The translations under genes and the position numbers were made by a program. Under the pieces are notes generated by a model. That model was not told where the DNA came from and made no database searches. It was given only the letters and a program-made list of their open reading frames with translations. Below, piece by piece: positions 13,383 to 22,185 of a stretch of DNA of 28,040 nucleotides. The first letter of the stretch is position 1; every line of letters begins with the position of its first letter. Origin of the DNA: UBA11710 sp049287025 (GTDB lineage: Bacteria; Patescibacteriota; Patescibacteriia; Magasanikbacterales; UBA922); assembly GCA_049287025.1 (NCBI GenBank), contig JBAQFA010000020.1, positions 1 through 28,040 of the forward strand. Reading direction: 5' to 3'.

Positions 13383-15869
13383 ATGACAAAAAATAACCTA
13401 GATGAAAAACAAGACAAATTAGAAATTGACCCCATCGGCAAAATAGAATCCGCTCCTCTAGTCGAAGAAGTAAAAAATTCTTATCTAGAATATGCCATGA
13501 GCGTAATTGTTTCTCGTGCTCTACCTGATGTCCGCGATGGACTAAAGCCTGTTCACCGTCGTATTCTCTATGCTATGTGGGACATCGGCCTCAAACATAA
13601 TGCCAAATTTAGAAAATCTGCTCACGTCGTTGGTGAGGTGATGGCCAAATACCATCCTCATGGTGATTCATCTATATATGATTCTTTGGTTAGAATGGCT
13701 CAGGACTTCAACATGCGTCATATGCTTGTTAATGGTCAAGGAAACTTTGGTTCTATGGACGGAGACAGCGCGGCTGCCATGCGTTATACCGAAGCCAAAC
13801 TTCAAGCCATTGCCGAAGAAATGCTTTTGGACATAGAAAAAAATACAGTTAGTTTTAGACCAACTTATGATGCTTCTCATAGCGAACCAACTGTCTTGCC
13901 TAGTAAATTACCAAATCTTTTGTTAAATGGCAGTATGGGTATTGCGGTTGGTATGGCTACCAATATTCCCCCACATAATTTATCCGAATTATGCGATGGT
14001 ATTATAGCTTTGATTGATAATCCAAAAGTCTCGGTTGAAGAATTGGTTGATTTTATCAAAGGTCCAGATTTTCCAACCGGCGGTATTATTTATAACAAAC
14101 AAGATATTGCCACGGCTTTTGCCACAGGCAAAGGTGGTATTATTGTTCGCGCCAAAACTGATATTCAAGAAACCAAAAATGGTTTATTTAGAATCATTGT
14201 TAGTGAAGTGCCTTATCAAGTAAATAAAGCCACTCTCATAGAAAAAATTGCTACTCTAGTCCAAGAAAAAAAGATTGATGGCATAAAAGATTTGCGGGAT
14301 GAATCCAACAAAGACGGCGTGCGCGTGGTAATAGAATTGAAAAAAGATTCTTATCCAAAAAAAGTTTTGAATCGCTTGTTCAAGCTGACTGATTTGCAAA
14401 CCACCTTCCACTACAATATGTTGGCGCTTATAGATGGTATCCAACCAAGAGTGTTGAATCTGAAAACTATTCTAGAAGAACATATCAAACACCGCCAAGA
14501 AATTATTCGCCGGCGCACTGAATTTGATTTGGAAAAAGCCAAAGACCGCGCCCACATTTTGGAAGGTTTGAAAAAAGCTTTGGACAAGATTGATTTGGTG
14601 ATTGCGACTATCCGAAAATCAAAAGACAAAGAAGAAGCCAAAATAAACCTGATGAAAAAGTTTGATTTTTCTGAACGACAAACCATGGCGATTTTGGAAA
14701 TGCGTTTGCAACAATTGGCCAATTTGGAAAGACAAAAAATTGAAGATGAATTAAAAGAAAAGAAAAACTTGATCAAAGAACTAGAGGCTATTTTAGCTAG
14801 TCCAAAAAAGATTTTAAGTTTGATCAGAGAAGATATAAAAAATATCAAAGAAAAATATGGTGAAGATCGCCGAACCCAAATCGTACCTCATGGTGTCAAA
14901 GAATTTTCTATTGAAGACCTAGTGCCAAATGAACCGACGATTATCATGACCACTTGCGATGGTTATATCAAACGGATGCCACCAGATACTTTCAAGACTC
15001 AGAGCCGAGGCGGTAAAGGTGTCATTGGTCTCACTACCAAAGAAGAAGATGTGGTAGACAAAATGATTACCACTAATACTCATGATAATATTTTATTCTT
15101 TACTTCTCGTGGTCGAGTCTTCCAATTGCGTGCTTATGATATCCCTGTCGCTTCCCGCACTTCCAAAGGTCAAGCGCTAGTGAATTTCTTACAACTCGCT
15201 CCCAATGAAAAAGTTTCTGCGATTTTATCAATGGAAGACATGAACAAATTCAAATTCCTAGTCATGGTGACTACCAAGGGCACAATCAAAAAGACGGCTC
15301 TAGAAGATTTTGCCAATGTGAGACGGTCTGGCTTGATTGCCCTAAAACTAAGATCAGAAGATATGCTGGAATGGGTCCAGCCCTCTACCGGTAAAGATGA
15401 TGTCATGATTGTCACAGCTGGCGGACAAGCCATTAGATTCAAAGAATCTGGTATTCGCGCTATGGGTAGAACGGCTTCTGGTGTCCGGGGTATGCGTCTC
15501 AAATCAAAAGATGAAATTGTGGGTATGGATGTAGTCTCACCAGAATTAGTGAAACAAGGAGTATTAGAGATGCTGGTTATTTCTGAAAATGGTCTTGGAA
15601 AAAGAACTAAATTAAATGAATACAAAGTTCAAGGCCGGGGTGGCTCTGGTATCAAGACTATGTCAATCACAGACAAGACTGGCAAAATAATTTCTATGGT
15701 CGTAATTAATAATGCTGAAGAAAAAGATCTAATGTTGATTTCTGTTAATGGCCAAGTAATTAGAACTCCTCTCAAATCTGTCTCTACTCTTGGTCGGGCG
15801 ACTCAAGGTGTTAGAATTATGCGCTTCAAGGAAGAAGGAGATAAGGTGGCGAGTATGACTCTTTTGTAA
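13383..15869 (+). CDS. gyrA: DNA gyrase subunit A
   Basis: The cleavage-religation subunit of DNA gyrase, which introduces negative supercoils with GyrB. The 828-aa protein has the winged-helix/tower region (VSRALPDVRDGLKPVHRR, about residues 43-60) and the quinolone-interaction stretch HPHGDSSIYD, with the usual serine and aspartate. The catalytic tyrosine is in AAMRYTEAKL (about residue 137). A coiled coil spans about residues 365-490. The C-terminal six-bladed beta-pinwheel begins near 510 with a GyrA box QSRGGKG (usually QRRGGKG), which supports gyrase over topoisomerase IV. It is the last gene of its unit. gyrB is not in the window. Confidence 0.96.
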   Translation: MTKNNLDEKQDKLEIDPIGKIESAPLVEEVKNSYLEYAMSVIVSRALPDVRDGLKPVHRRILYAMWDIGLKHNAKFRKSAHVVGEVMAKYHPHGDSSIYDSLVRMAQDFNMRHMLVNGQGNFGSMDGDSAAAMRYTEAKLQAIAEEMLLDIEKNTVSFRPTYDASHSEPTVLPSKLPNLLLNGSMGIAVGMATNIPPHNLSELCDGIIALIDNPKVSVEELVDFIKGPDFPTGGIIYNKQDIATAFATGKGGIIVRAKTDIQETKNGLFRIIVSEVPYQVNKATLIEKIATLVQEKKIDGIKDLRDESNKDGVRVVIELKKDSYPKKVLNRLFKLTDLQTTFHYNMLALIDGIQPRVLNLKTILEEHIKHRQEIIRRRTEFDLEKAKDRAHILEGLKKALDKIDLVIATIRKSKDKEEAKINLMKKFDFSERQTMAILEMRLQQLANLERQKIEDELKEKKNLIKELEAILASPKKILSLIREDIKNIKEKYGEDRRTQIVPHGVKEFSIEDLVPNEPTIIMTTCDGYIKRMPPDTFKTQSRGGKGVIGLTTKEEDVVDKMITTNTHDNILFFTSRGRVFQLRAYDIPVASRTSKGQALVNFLQLAPNEKVSAILSMEDMNKFKFLVMVTTKGTIKKTALEDFANVRRSGLIALKLRSEDMLEWVQPSTGKDDVMIVTAGGQAIRFKESGIRAMGRTASGVRGMRLKSKDEIVGMDVVSPELVKQGVLEMLVISENGLGKRTKLNEYKVQGRGGSGIKTMSITDKTGKIISMVVINNAEEKDLMLISVNGQVIRTPLKSVSTLGRATQGVRIMRFKEEGDKVASMTLL

Positions 15870-15871
15870 AG

Positions 15872-15899
15872 GAGTAAGGAATAAAGAGTAAGGAATAAA
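15872..15899. repeat. Perfect tandem repeat, two copies of a 14-mer
   Basis: GAGTAAGGAATAAA occurs twice head to tail right after the gyrA stop. Confidence 0.85.
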
Positions 15900-15917
15900 A
15901 AAATAAATTATAAACAC

Positions 15918-15945
15918 AAAACCCCGAGTTAACTCTGGGGTTTTG
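15918..15945. terminator. Bidirectional terminator between gyrA and the convergent small gene
   Basis: CCCC-GAG/CTC-GGGG stem with a one-base bulge (15922-15940), flanked by A and T runs on both sides. Confidence 0.8.
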
Positions 15946-15964
15946 ATTTTTATCAAAATATTTT

Positions 15965-16297
15965 TTAGGCGACTCTTGCTTGTAACTCATCATCTTGAGT
16001 TTGTTCTCTAGATGCTTGCAATTCTATTTGAATTAATTCTTTAAAATTTATAAAAGTTTGTTCTCTAACTGCCCCACCATTTTCTAAAACATCAGCTATT
16101 CTATCAGCTTCGTTAACCACTGCTTCACTGACTGGCAGTTCACCTACCTTAGTAGCTAAACGACGCCAAAAAGTACGACTACCTAACTGACTATCTTGTG
16201 GCAAATTAAAAACCAAATCCGGTTTTTTTGGATTAGCTAAATCAGCTTTAAGCTGTTCTACGGTCTGCTCAGCCATAGCCAATCTTTCGGCCACCAT
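15965..16297 (-). CDS. Small hypothetical protein (about 110 aa)
   Basis: Unrecognised. The sequence is mostly helical and charged (MAEQTVEQLKADL near the start; VNEADRIADVLENGG and FKELIQIELQASRE later), with no membrane segment or signal peptide. I chose the ATG at 16297 because a GGAGG sequence lies about 11 nt upstream. An in-frame GTG at 16315 would add six residues but sits almost on top of an AAGGAGG stretch. It ends just before the terminator shared with gyrA and is separated from ruvA by about 90 nt of AT-rich sequence made of reiterated AATCTT words. Confidence 0.6.
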   Translation of the reverse strand: MVAERLAMAEQTVEQLKADLANPKKPDLVFNLPQDSQLGSRTFWRRLATKVGELPVSEAVVNEADRIADVLENGGAVREQTFINFKELIQIELQASREQTQDDELQARVA

Positions 16298-16387
16298 TAT
16301 TTCATCACCCTCCACCCCTCCTTCAGAATCAACTCTACCTATATATTTAAAATTATTAAATAAATCTTTTAATCTTCAATCTTTAAA

Positions 16388-16960
16388 TTATTTAATTCTT
16401 TTCAACGCTTCCTTAACCAATTGTTCACTAGTTTTATCTTTTGTATCCAATGTTTTCACTATCATTCTGGCTTCTTCTTTAGAATAGCCAAGGCTCACTA
16501 GGGCATCTACTACTTCTCCTAGTGATTCTCCAGTTTGATTTTCAGTATCAGACGCATAGTCAGCCATCTTACTTCGCAGATCCACCACAATTCTCTCGGC
16601 AGTTTTTTTACCTACTCCACTGACTTTGGTTAAGTAAGTCGAATCTCCCCGGGCAATGGCAGCTGATATTTCCTCAACTGTGCCAAGTGATAACAAATGC
16701 AATGCACTCTTGGGCCCAATCCCCGATACATCCAAAAATTTCATAAACAAATTTCTCTGTGACAAATCTTTAAACCCATACAGATCCATGGCATTCTCTC
16801 GCACGGCTAGATAAGTATAGAGACTAGTTTCTGCCTGTAATTCTGATTCTAAATACAAAACTGGCGCCACATGCACCCCATACCCCACACCTGAAGCTGT
16901 CAAAATCGTTAGAGTTTGGTTTTCTTTATTTATAATTGTGCCGGTTAAGTAAGATATCAT
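16388..16960 (-). CDS. ruvA: Holliday junction branch-migration protein RuvA
   Basis: Binds four-way junctions as a tetramer and loads the RuvB motor. From the chosen start MISYLTGTI the protein is 190 aa. The OB-fold domain (1-62) has YLAVRENAMDLYGF; two helix-hairpin-helix motifs follow, FLDVSGIGPKSALHLLS and LTKVSGVGKKTAERIVVDL. The C-terminal domain III that contacts RuvB (ALVSLGYSKEEARMIV) is present. A longer in-frame start at 16987 exists, but family members begin MI-YL-G, and AAGGA lies 10 nt before the chosen ATG. ruvB and ruvC are not adjacent. Confidence 0.94.
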   Translation of the reverse strand: MISYLTGTIINKENQTLTILTASGVGYGVHVAPVLYLESELQAETSLYTYLAVRENAMDLYGFKDLSQRNLFMKFLDVSGIGPKSALHLLSLGTVEEISAAIARGDSTYLTKVSGVGKKTAERIVVDLRSKMADYASDTENQTGESLGEVVDALVSLGYSKEEARMIVKTLDTKDKTSEQLVKEALKRIK

Positions 16961-17011
16961 ACAAATTATTTCCTTATATTTAACCAAAATTAAATTACAA
17001 TGTCAATTTAA

Positions 17012-17986
17012 TTAGCTTTCATCATGCTCATCCACTATTTCCCCTACCAATTCTTCCAAAACATCTTCCAAAGTCACAATTCCTAAAGTCCTACCAGCAA
17101 TATCTTTTACCACGGCCATATGAATTTTTTTCTTTTGAAATAGATGTAACAAATCATCAATTTTCAAATTAGGTCCCACTTGGAAAAATGGCCTGATTAT
17201 TTTTTTTATAGATCGGTCTTCATGATCATCATTAAAAGCGACCAAAATATCTTTGGCATAGGCCAAACCAATAATATTATCTAAAGAACTCTCAATAACT
17301 GGTAAGCGAGTATGGGGATTCTCCACAATTACATCAGCTGCTTCATCAATTGTCAGATTACTGGTTAAAAATTTTATATCTTTTCTCTTGGTCATTATAT
17401 CTTCTACTTCAATATCATTCATTTCAAACAATCGATTCAAAATAATCTCTTCACCACTTTCAATATTGCCCTGATTACGGCCTAATACTGCCATGGCTTT
17501 TACTTCATCTTCGTGAATTTGGTCTGGCTCATGCTCGCCAGCGAGCAGATTGGCCAACCATTCAAAAAAAATAATAATCGGCCAAAAAATCTTTTGCACA
17601 AAATATAATAAAGGCGCGCTAATAATCGCCACTTTCTTCCGATGACTAGAAGCATAAGACTTTGGTGTTATTTCCCCAAAAACTAAAATCAAAAAAGTCA
17701 TTACCCCAGTCGTAATACCAATAATGGCTGAGGAAAATAAGTCTGAAGCAATCACTGTTGCCAGAGAAGCTGAGGCAATATTAACTATATTATTACCAAT
17801 TAGAACTGTAATTAATAATCGCCTAGGCTGACTCTTTAATTTTTGAATCAAGTCGGCGCGGGGAAATTTCTTTTTTACCATGGTCGCGACTCGAGCGTCA
17901 GACAGAGAAATAAAAGCCACCTCAGACGCCGAAAAAAAGGCGGACAAAGCCAGTAAAATAATTAGTATAATAATGTTTATAATCAT
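17012..17986 (-). CDS. CNNM/HlyC-CorC family membrane protein with CBS pair, lacking the C-terminal domain
   Basis: A membrane protein of the CNNM (DUF21) family, usually linked to Mg2+/Co2+ handling. The 324-aa protein has a DUF21 domain with about four hydrophobic segments (1-150, with LSAFFSASEVAFISLSDARV), then a CBS pair (about 190-315, with VEDIMTKRKDI and GIVTLEDVLEELVGEIVDE). Family members usually continue with a CorC/HlyC transporter-associated domain of about 80 residues; here the protein stops right after the second CBS. It lies 51 nt upstream of the ruvA start and may be cotranscribed with it. Confidence 0.88.
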   Translation of the reverse strand: MIINIIILIILLALSAFFSASEVAFISLSDARVATMVKKKFPRADLIQKLKSQPRRLLITVLIGNNIVNIASASLATVIASDLFSSAIIGITTGVMTFLILVFGEITPKSYASSHRKKVAIISAPLLYFVQKIFWPIIIFFEWLANLLAGEHEPDQIHEDEVKAMAVLGRNQGNIESGEEIILNRLFEMNDIEVEDIMTKRKDIKFLTSNLTIDEAADVIVENPHTRLPVIESSLDNIIGLAYAKDILVAFNDDHEDRSIKKIIRPFFQVGPNLKIDDLLHLFQKKKIHMAVVKDIAGRTLGIVTLEDVLEELVGEIVDEHDES

Positions 17987-17994
17987 AAATTAAC

Positions 17995-18070
17995 AAATTT
18001 TCATAATTTTCAATTTTCAAATAAATCTAAATCAATTTTGAAAACTGAAAATTTGTGAATTGAAAATTTT
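17995..18070. repeat. AT-rich inverted repeat of reiterated TTTTCAA-type words
   Basis: TTTTCAATTTTCAA words on the left are mirrored by TTGAAAACTGAAAA and GAATTGAAAA words on the right. It fills the gap between the AlkD-like gene and the CNNM gene. Confidence 0.6.
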
Positions 18071-18074
18071 TAAT

Positions 18075-18785
18075 TTATTTTCCCATCGCTTTCTTTTTCA
18101 TAATATTTGGCATCTTTTCTATCGCATATCTCAGAGCTGTTCTTGGCATTTTGGCTTTTCTTTTCATTACAAACTCAAATACTTGGTCTAAATAATTATC
18201 ACTCGCCACTTTTAGCATCCAGCCATAACCTTTTTGTACCAGATCATCGTTGTCAGTTAGTAAAGTGTTAGCAATTATAAAATTATGGGCTAAAAACTGG
18301 CTATCTTTTCTAGTGGGGTAAATCATGATCACAGCTGACGCCCGTCTTTCCCAGCGATTATTGGATTTAGTCCATTTTTTTACTTGATCTAAAAATTCTG
18401 GATAACTATATAATAAATAACCAAACGCATGGGTACAAAAATCATCACACTTGGCCCAATTGTTTATATATTTTTTGAGCCACAAAGCAAATATTTTAAA
18501 ATCATTTTTTATGAGGGTCTGTCTTATCCGCCACAAAAATTCAAATGCCATCCCTGCTTCTTCATTATAATTTGATTTTAACAATTCTTCGCACAAAGCA
18601 AAAATATCTGCTTTATTCCAATTTTTTATTGTCTGCCAATACTTTTGTTCTATTTTTTTTACAATCGGATTTCTTACGCCCCAACATTCAATTGGCTCTT
18701 TAAAAAAGATAATACTCCCCTCGCGATATTTTGTATCAACATTCTTTTTTAAATCCAGTCTGATTTGTTTGATTATCTTTTCCAT
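18075..18785 (-). CDS. DNA alkylation repair protein (AlkD-like HEAT-repeat glycosylase)
   Basis: AlkD-type enzymes remove positively charged alkylated bases such as N3-methyladenine and N7-methylguanine. The 236-aa protein is all helical and carries family signatures: YREGSIIFFKEPIECWGVRNP near the N terminus, NWAKCDDFCTHAFG (the W-x-x-C/D-D region holding the catalytic aspartate, about residue 113), WERRASAVIMIYP, and LVQKGYGWMLKVAS (about 182-195). Length and order match the family. It has its own promoter. I assign family with good confidence; the substrate range is inferred. Confidence 0.87.
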   Translation of the reverse strand: MEKIIKQIRLDLKKNVDTKYREGSIIFFKEPIECWGVRNPIVKKIEQKYWQTIKNWNKADIFALCEELLKSNYNEEAGMAFEFLWRIRQTLIKNDFKIFALWLKKYINNWAKCDDFCTHAFGYLLYSYPEFLDQVKKWTKSNNRWERRASAVIMIYPTRKDSQFLAHNFIIANTLLTDNDDLVQKGYGWMLKVASDNYLDQVFEFVMKRKAKMPRTALRYAIEKMPNIMKKKAMGK

Positions 18786-18800
18786 ACAAATAACTTAAAA

Positions 18801-18861
18801 GCAAAGATTAATAAGATTTATATGATACTGTTTTTATATTATTAATCTTATAAATCTTTGC
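18801..18861. repeat. Inverted repeat in the leader of the AlkD-like gene
   Basis: Arms 18801-18822 (GCAAAGATTAATAAGATT...) and 18841-18861 (...AATCTTATAAATCTTTGC) pair almost fully; each arm is itself a repetition of an AAGATTwATA-type word. Confidence 0.75.
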
Positions 18862-18874
18862 CTAATATATTTAT

Positions 18875-18903
18875 AGTGTACTGTATATATATTTTATTTT
18901 CAA
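18875..18903 (-). promoter_or_regulatory. Promoter of the AlkD-like gene
   Basis: On the minus strand TTGAAA (18898-18903), a 17-nt spacer and TACACT (18875-18880). Confidence 0.55.
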
Positions 18904-18904
18904 G

Positions 18905-18934
18905 ATTAAAAATAGCCCAATACTGAGCTATTTT
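18905..18934 (-). terminator. Terminator of the ahcY/duplicated-domain unit
   Basis: On the minus strand AAAATAGCTC/GGGCTATTTT forms a 10-bp stem (one G-U) with a six-base loop and trailing T. It lies 23 nt past the stop of the upstream gene. Confidence 0.75.
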
Positions 18935-18956
18935 ATATAATTATAAATCCGCTATT

Positions 18957-19559
18957 TTAATCTTCATCTTCATGTAATTCTTTTTGTTCTTTTAATACTC
19001 TTTCTGTATAACTCCCTAGTTCAGGAAATATGCCCAACAATTCTTGTTTGATTTCATTTTCATTAGCTGAATTTAGCGCCATGGCAGTGACAAATGACCA
19101 AACTATGTCCAATTCATCATCCGTCATTATTCTTCCACACTCTCTAGAAATTGTTTGGCGTTGTTGTTCTCTTCTTTCTCTAGCCATTTGAGTCACCTCT
19201 GCAACAAGTTCAGCCGGATTTTTTGTTGGTACAAAACGGTCTCCTCCATAAACGGCCAGTATTTTATCAACAAAAGGAGAAACTTGGGGAAATTCCTGTT
19301 TTATTTTTTCTCTAGCAGAATCCGCTGCGCCTTTGGTAAAAAACATTTCTTCCATCAACACACCTACCCTATCCAATTCATCTTCAGATAATACCACGCC
19401 ACAAAGATGTCCTATCAAAGGTCTCAATACTTCACGTTTGCCTCTTTTTAATATTTCCCGTGTTTCATCTGGATCACCCACTTTAGGCAAATCTCTTATA
19501 CCTTTGGGAGGTTCCTGTCCACCATCTATTACTCCAAATTTTCTTCTATCCCCTGTCAT
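18957..19559 (-). CDS. Hypothetical protein with an internally duplicated domain
   Basis: Family not recognised. From the chosen ATG (19557-19559, one base after the ahcY stop) the protein is about 200 aa, beginning MTGDRRKFGVIDGG. It contains two copies of a roughly 55-residue unit: one with CGVVLSEDELDRV and IKQEFPQVSPFVDKIL, the second with CGRIMTDDELDIV and IKQELLGIFPELG plus VL. Both share the pattern CG-x-(V/I)-(L/M)-(S/T)-(E/D)-DELD, so the gene arose by internal duplication. A longer in-frame start at 19595 would overlap ahcY by 35 nt. The TAA-T-ATG junction suggests translational coupling to ahcY. The protein is acidic and soluble, with no signal peptide. Confidence 0.75.
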   Translation of the reverse strand: MTGDRRKFGVIDGGQEPPKGIRDLPKVGDPDETREILKRGKREVLRPLIGHLCGVVLSEDELDRVGVLMEEMFFTKGAADSAREKIKQEFPQVSPFVDKILAVYGGDRFVPTKNPAELVAEVTQMARERREQQRQTISRECGRIMTDDELDIVWSFVTAMALNSANENEIKQELLGIFPELGSYTERVLKEQKELHEDED

Positions 19560-19560
19560 A

Positions 19561-20964
19561 TTAATATCTGTAGTGCCCCGCTTTATATGGCCCATTTACT
19601 GGCACGCCAATATAATCCGCTTGTTCTTTGGTTAGTTTGGTTAATTTGATGCCAATCTTGGCCAAATGTAATCTAGCCACTTCTTCATCCAAGTGCTTAG
19701 GCAACATATAAACCCCAACCGCATATTTTTTTTGCCACAATTCTAACTGAGCCAAAACTTGATTGGTAAAACTAGAACTCATCACAAAACTTGGGTGCCC
19801 GGTTGCACAACCCAAATTCATCAGTCTGCCTTCAGCGAGCATGTAAACTTCGTGTTTATCTGGGAATACATACTTGTCTACTTGGGGTTTAATATTTATT
19901 TTTTTCACCCCAGCCAGTTTGTTTAATTTTTCTACTTGCACTTCATTATCAAAGTGACCAATATTTCCCACGATCGCTTGGTCTTTCATTTTTTTCATGT
20001 GTTCCACCCGTATAATATCTCTATTCCCCGTTGTGGTAATATAAATATCAGCTTCGCCCAAAGTATCTTCTACAGTTTTCACTTCATAACCTTCCATACT
20101 GGCTTGCAAGGCGCAAATTGGGTCAATCTCAGTCACAATCACCCGACAACCCTGGCCACGTAAAGCTTGAGCACAACCTTTGCCTACCTCACCATAACCA
20201 CATACGACCGCGACCTTTCCACCAAGCATTACATCCATCGCGCGATTTAATCCGTCAACCACAGAATGGCGACAACCATAAATATTATCAAATTTAGATT
20301 TTGTCACTGAATCATTTACATTAATTGCGGGAAATAATAATTTGCCCGCTTCGTGCATTTGATACAAACGATGTACACCAGTCGTAGTTTCTTCAGACAC
20401 ACCTTTAACTTTTTCTACGGCTTTAGTCCAACGAATTTTATTTTTCTGATATTCTTTTTTCAAACATTTCATCAATTCTCTAAAATCTTCTTCTTTGTTA
20501 GAATAATTTATATTTAAAATCTTTGGATCATTTTCTATTTCTACCCCTTTATGAATCATCATGGTAGCATCTCCACCATCGTCCACAATCAAATCTGGCC
20601 CTACACCTTTTCCAAAATCCAAAGCCCGTTCTGTGCACCACCAATACTCGGCCAAATTTTCACCTTTCCAAGCAAAAATCGGCACCTTGCTATCGCGTAC
20701 CACTGCCGCAGCCGCATGATCCTGAGTAGAATAAATATTACAAGAAGCCCAACGCACCGATGCGCCAAGAGCTGTCAAAGTTTCTATCAAAACCGCGGTC
20801 TGAATAGTCATGTGGAGAGAACCAGTAATTTTGACTCCTTTCAGTGGTTTGACTTTACTATACTTTTCTCTAATAGCCATGAGTCCAACCATTTCTTTTT
20901 CCGCAATTTCAATTTCTTTCCGTCCCCAATCGGCTAATTTAATGTCTTTGATTTTAAAATCCAT
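19561..20964 (-). CDS. ahcY: Adenosylhomocysteinase (S-adenosylhomocysteine hydrolase)
   Basis: A cytoplasmic, NAD-dependent enzyme that splits S-adenosylhomocysteine into adenosine and homocysteine, relieving product inhibition of methyltransferases. The 467-aa protein shows the substrate region GSLHMTIQTAVLIETL, CNIYSTQDHAAAAV, the NAD-binding Rossmann motif VCGYGEVGKGCAQAL (about residues 254-268), TTTGNRDII, GHFDNEV, and the C-terminal PYKAGHYRY, close to the family ending (K/R)xxHYRY. The residues between the substrate and NAD domains include the bacterial-type insertion. The duplicated-domain gene follows one base after its stop. The adenosine produced may be used by the PfkB-type kinase at 22367-23314. 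Confidence 0.96.
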   Translation of the reverse strand: MDFKIKDIKLADWGRKEIEIAEKEMVGLMAIREKYSKVKPLKGVKITGSLHMTIQTAVLIETLTALGASVRWASCNIYSTQDHAAAAVVRDSKVPIFAWKGENLAEYWWCTERALDFGKGVGPDLIVDDGGDATMMIHKGVEIENDPKILNINYSNKEEDFRELMKCLKKEYQKNKIRWTKAVEKVKGVSEETTTGVHRLYQMHEAGKLLFPAINVNDSVTKSKFDNIYGCRHSVVDGLNRAMDVMLGGKVAVVCGYGEVGKGCAQALRGQGCRVIVTEIDPICALQASMEGYEVKTVEDTLGEADIYITTTGNRDIIRVEHMKKMKDQAIVGNIGHFDNEVQVEKLNKLAGVKKINIKPQVDKYVFPDKHEVYMLAEGRLMNLGCATGHPSFVMSSSFTNQVLAQLELWQKKYAVGVYMLPKHLDEEVARLHLAKIGIKLTKLTKEQADYIGVPVNGPYKAGHYRY

Positions 20965-21042
20965 ATATTAATGTTCTAATTGTTAAAATTGTTTTAAATG
21001 ATAAAAAAATTGTATATAGTTTTGATTATTCAAACCAATATT

Positions 21043-21128
21043 TGTTAAAATCCGTTATAATCTGCTTAATCTGCTGTATTTATATGTAATTTAACAGCAG
21101 ATTAAACGAATTAAAGCAGATTTTAACA
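21043..21128. repeat. 34-bp-arm inverted repeat upstream of ahcY
   Basis: Arms 21043-21076 and 21095-21128 match at about 28 of 34 positions, and most mismatches are C/T transitions. The arms reiterate AATCTGCT-like words. It lies in the 238-nt gap before ahcY; the gap contains no gene and only a weak promoter (TTGGTT and TATACA on the minus strand). Confidence 0.8.
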
Positions 21129-21202
21129 GATTATTTAGCAATATATTATTATTCTCTAGCATATAAAAGTGTAAACCACAACAAACGAGGTGATAAAACA
21201 CT

Positions 21203-22156
21203 CTATCCTCGATTGATTAAATAAATAATGTAACCAATATATAACAAAACAAATATCACACCCTGCCATCTTTCCAATTTGTGTTTTTTACCAACAAACA
21301 TGAAAATAAATAACAAACTGGTAGTGAAAACACAAAATAAAACATCAAAATTTATCGCTGCAGAAAAAGGCAATTGCAACATAGTCCCAGTTAATCCTAA
21401 AATCCAAAAAACATTAAAAATATTTGACCCAATAATGTTCCCAATCGCGATATCAGCTTGACGGTGATAAGCGGCTACAATCGAAGTGGCTAATTCGGGC
21501 AGTGAAGTCCCAACTGCTACAATGGTAAGACCAATCAAGCTTTCGGACAAACCAGCCAAACGAGCCAGAATCACAGCATTATCAACCAAGACCTTACCCC
21601 CAAAAAACAAAGCCACTAGACCTCCAATAGTAAAAGTGATTGACAACGGCCAATTATAAACCTTGATATCTTCAGACTCGCCTTCCGCTTTGGACATGCC
21701 AAAGATATAAAACATAAAAATTATAAAAATCGCGATCAGAGAAAAACCGTCTGTTCTAGTAATGGCATTCAAACCAGCCCCATCAAACAGTACATCATTA
21801 CCCATGATAAAAACTAAAACAATTGCTAAAAGAGCAAACGGTATTTCTTTCCAAGTAGTATTTTTCTTTACACTTAACGGATAAATAATCGCCGCTATAC
21901 CCGCAATTAACAAAATATTAGCAATGTTGGAACCAACGATATTACCAATCGCAATATCAGCCGAACCATTTAAGGCTGCAAATATATTCACAATCAATTC
22001 TGGCGCCGAAGTCCCAAACGCTACTACGGTCAAGCCAATCACAATCGGTTGAATTCCCCATTTACGTGCCATAGAAGCTGAGCCACGAACAAGAAATTCT
22101 GCTCCAGCAATCAAAATTCCTAAACTAATAATTATTAATAAAATTGGTAAAAACAT
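21203..22156 (-). CDS. CaCA-family Ca2+/Na+ (or cation/H+) exchanger
   Basis: An inner-membrane cation antiporter of the YrbG type. The 317-aa protein has about ten hydrophobic segments arranged as two inverted halves. The alpha repeats are visible: GLTVVAFGTSAPELIVNI with GNIVGSNIANILL (about residues 41-90) and GLTIVAVGTSLPELATSI with GNIIGSNIFNVFW (about 205-255), each with the ion-coordinating glutamate in the (S/T)-x-PE motif. Length is typical. It has its own strong promoter. The transported ion cannot be fixed from sequence alone. Confidence 0.93.
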   Translation of the reverse strand: MFLPILLIIISLGILIAGAEFLVRGSASMARKWGIQPIVIGLTVVAFGTSAPELIVNIFAALNGSADIAIGNIVGSNIANILLIAGIAAIIYPLSVKKNTTWKEIPFALLAIVLVFIMGNDVLFDGAGLNAITRTDGFSLIAIFIIFMFYIFGMSKAEGESEDIKVYNWPLSITFTIGGLVALFFGGKVLVDNAVILARLAGLSESLIGLTIVAVGTSLPELATSIVAAYHRQADIAIGNIIGSNIFNVFWILGLTGTMLQLPFSAAINFDVLFCVFTTSLLFIFMFVGKKHKLERWQGVIFVLLYIGYIIYLINRG

Positions 22157-22185
22157 AAAGATATTTTTTATATAAAAACAGACGT

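Noticed and set aside
14411..14848. A 145-codon minus-strand frame inside gyrA
   Set aside because: It lies antisense to the gyrA coiled coil, with no promoter or ribosome binding site.
21043..21128. Inverted and reiterated words as a CRISPR array
   Set aside because: Copies are short and diverged, arranged as two mirrored arms, with no regular spacers and no cas genes.
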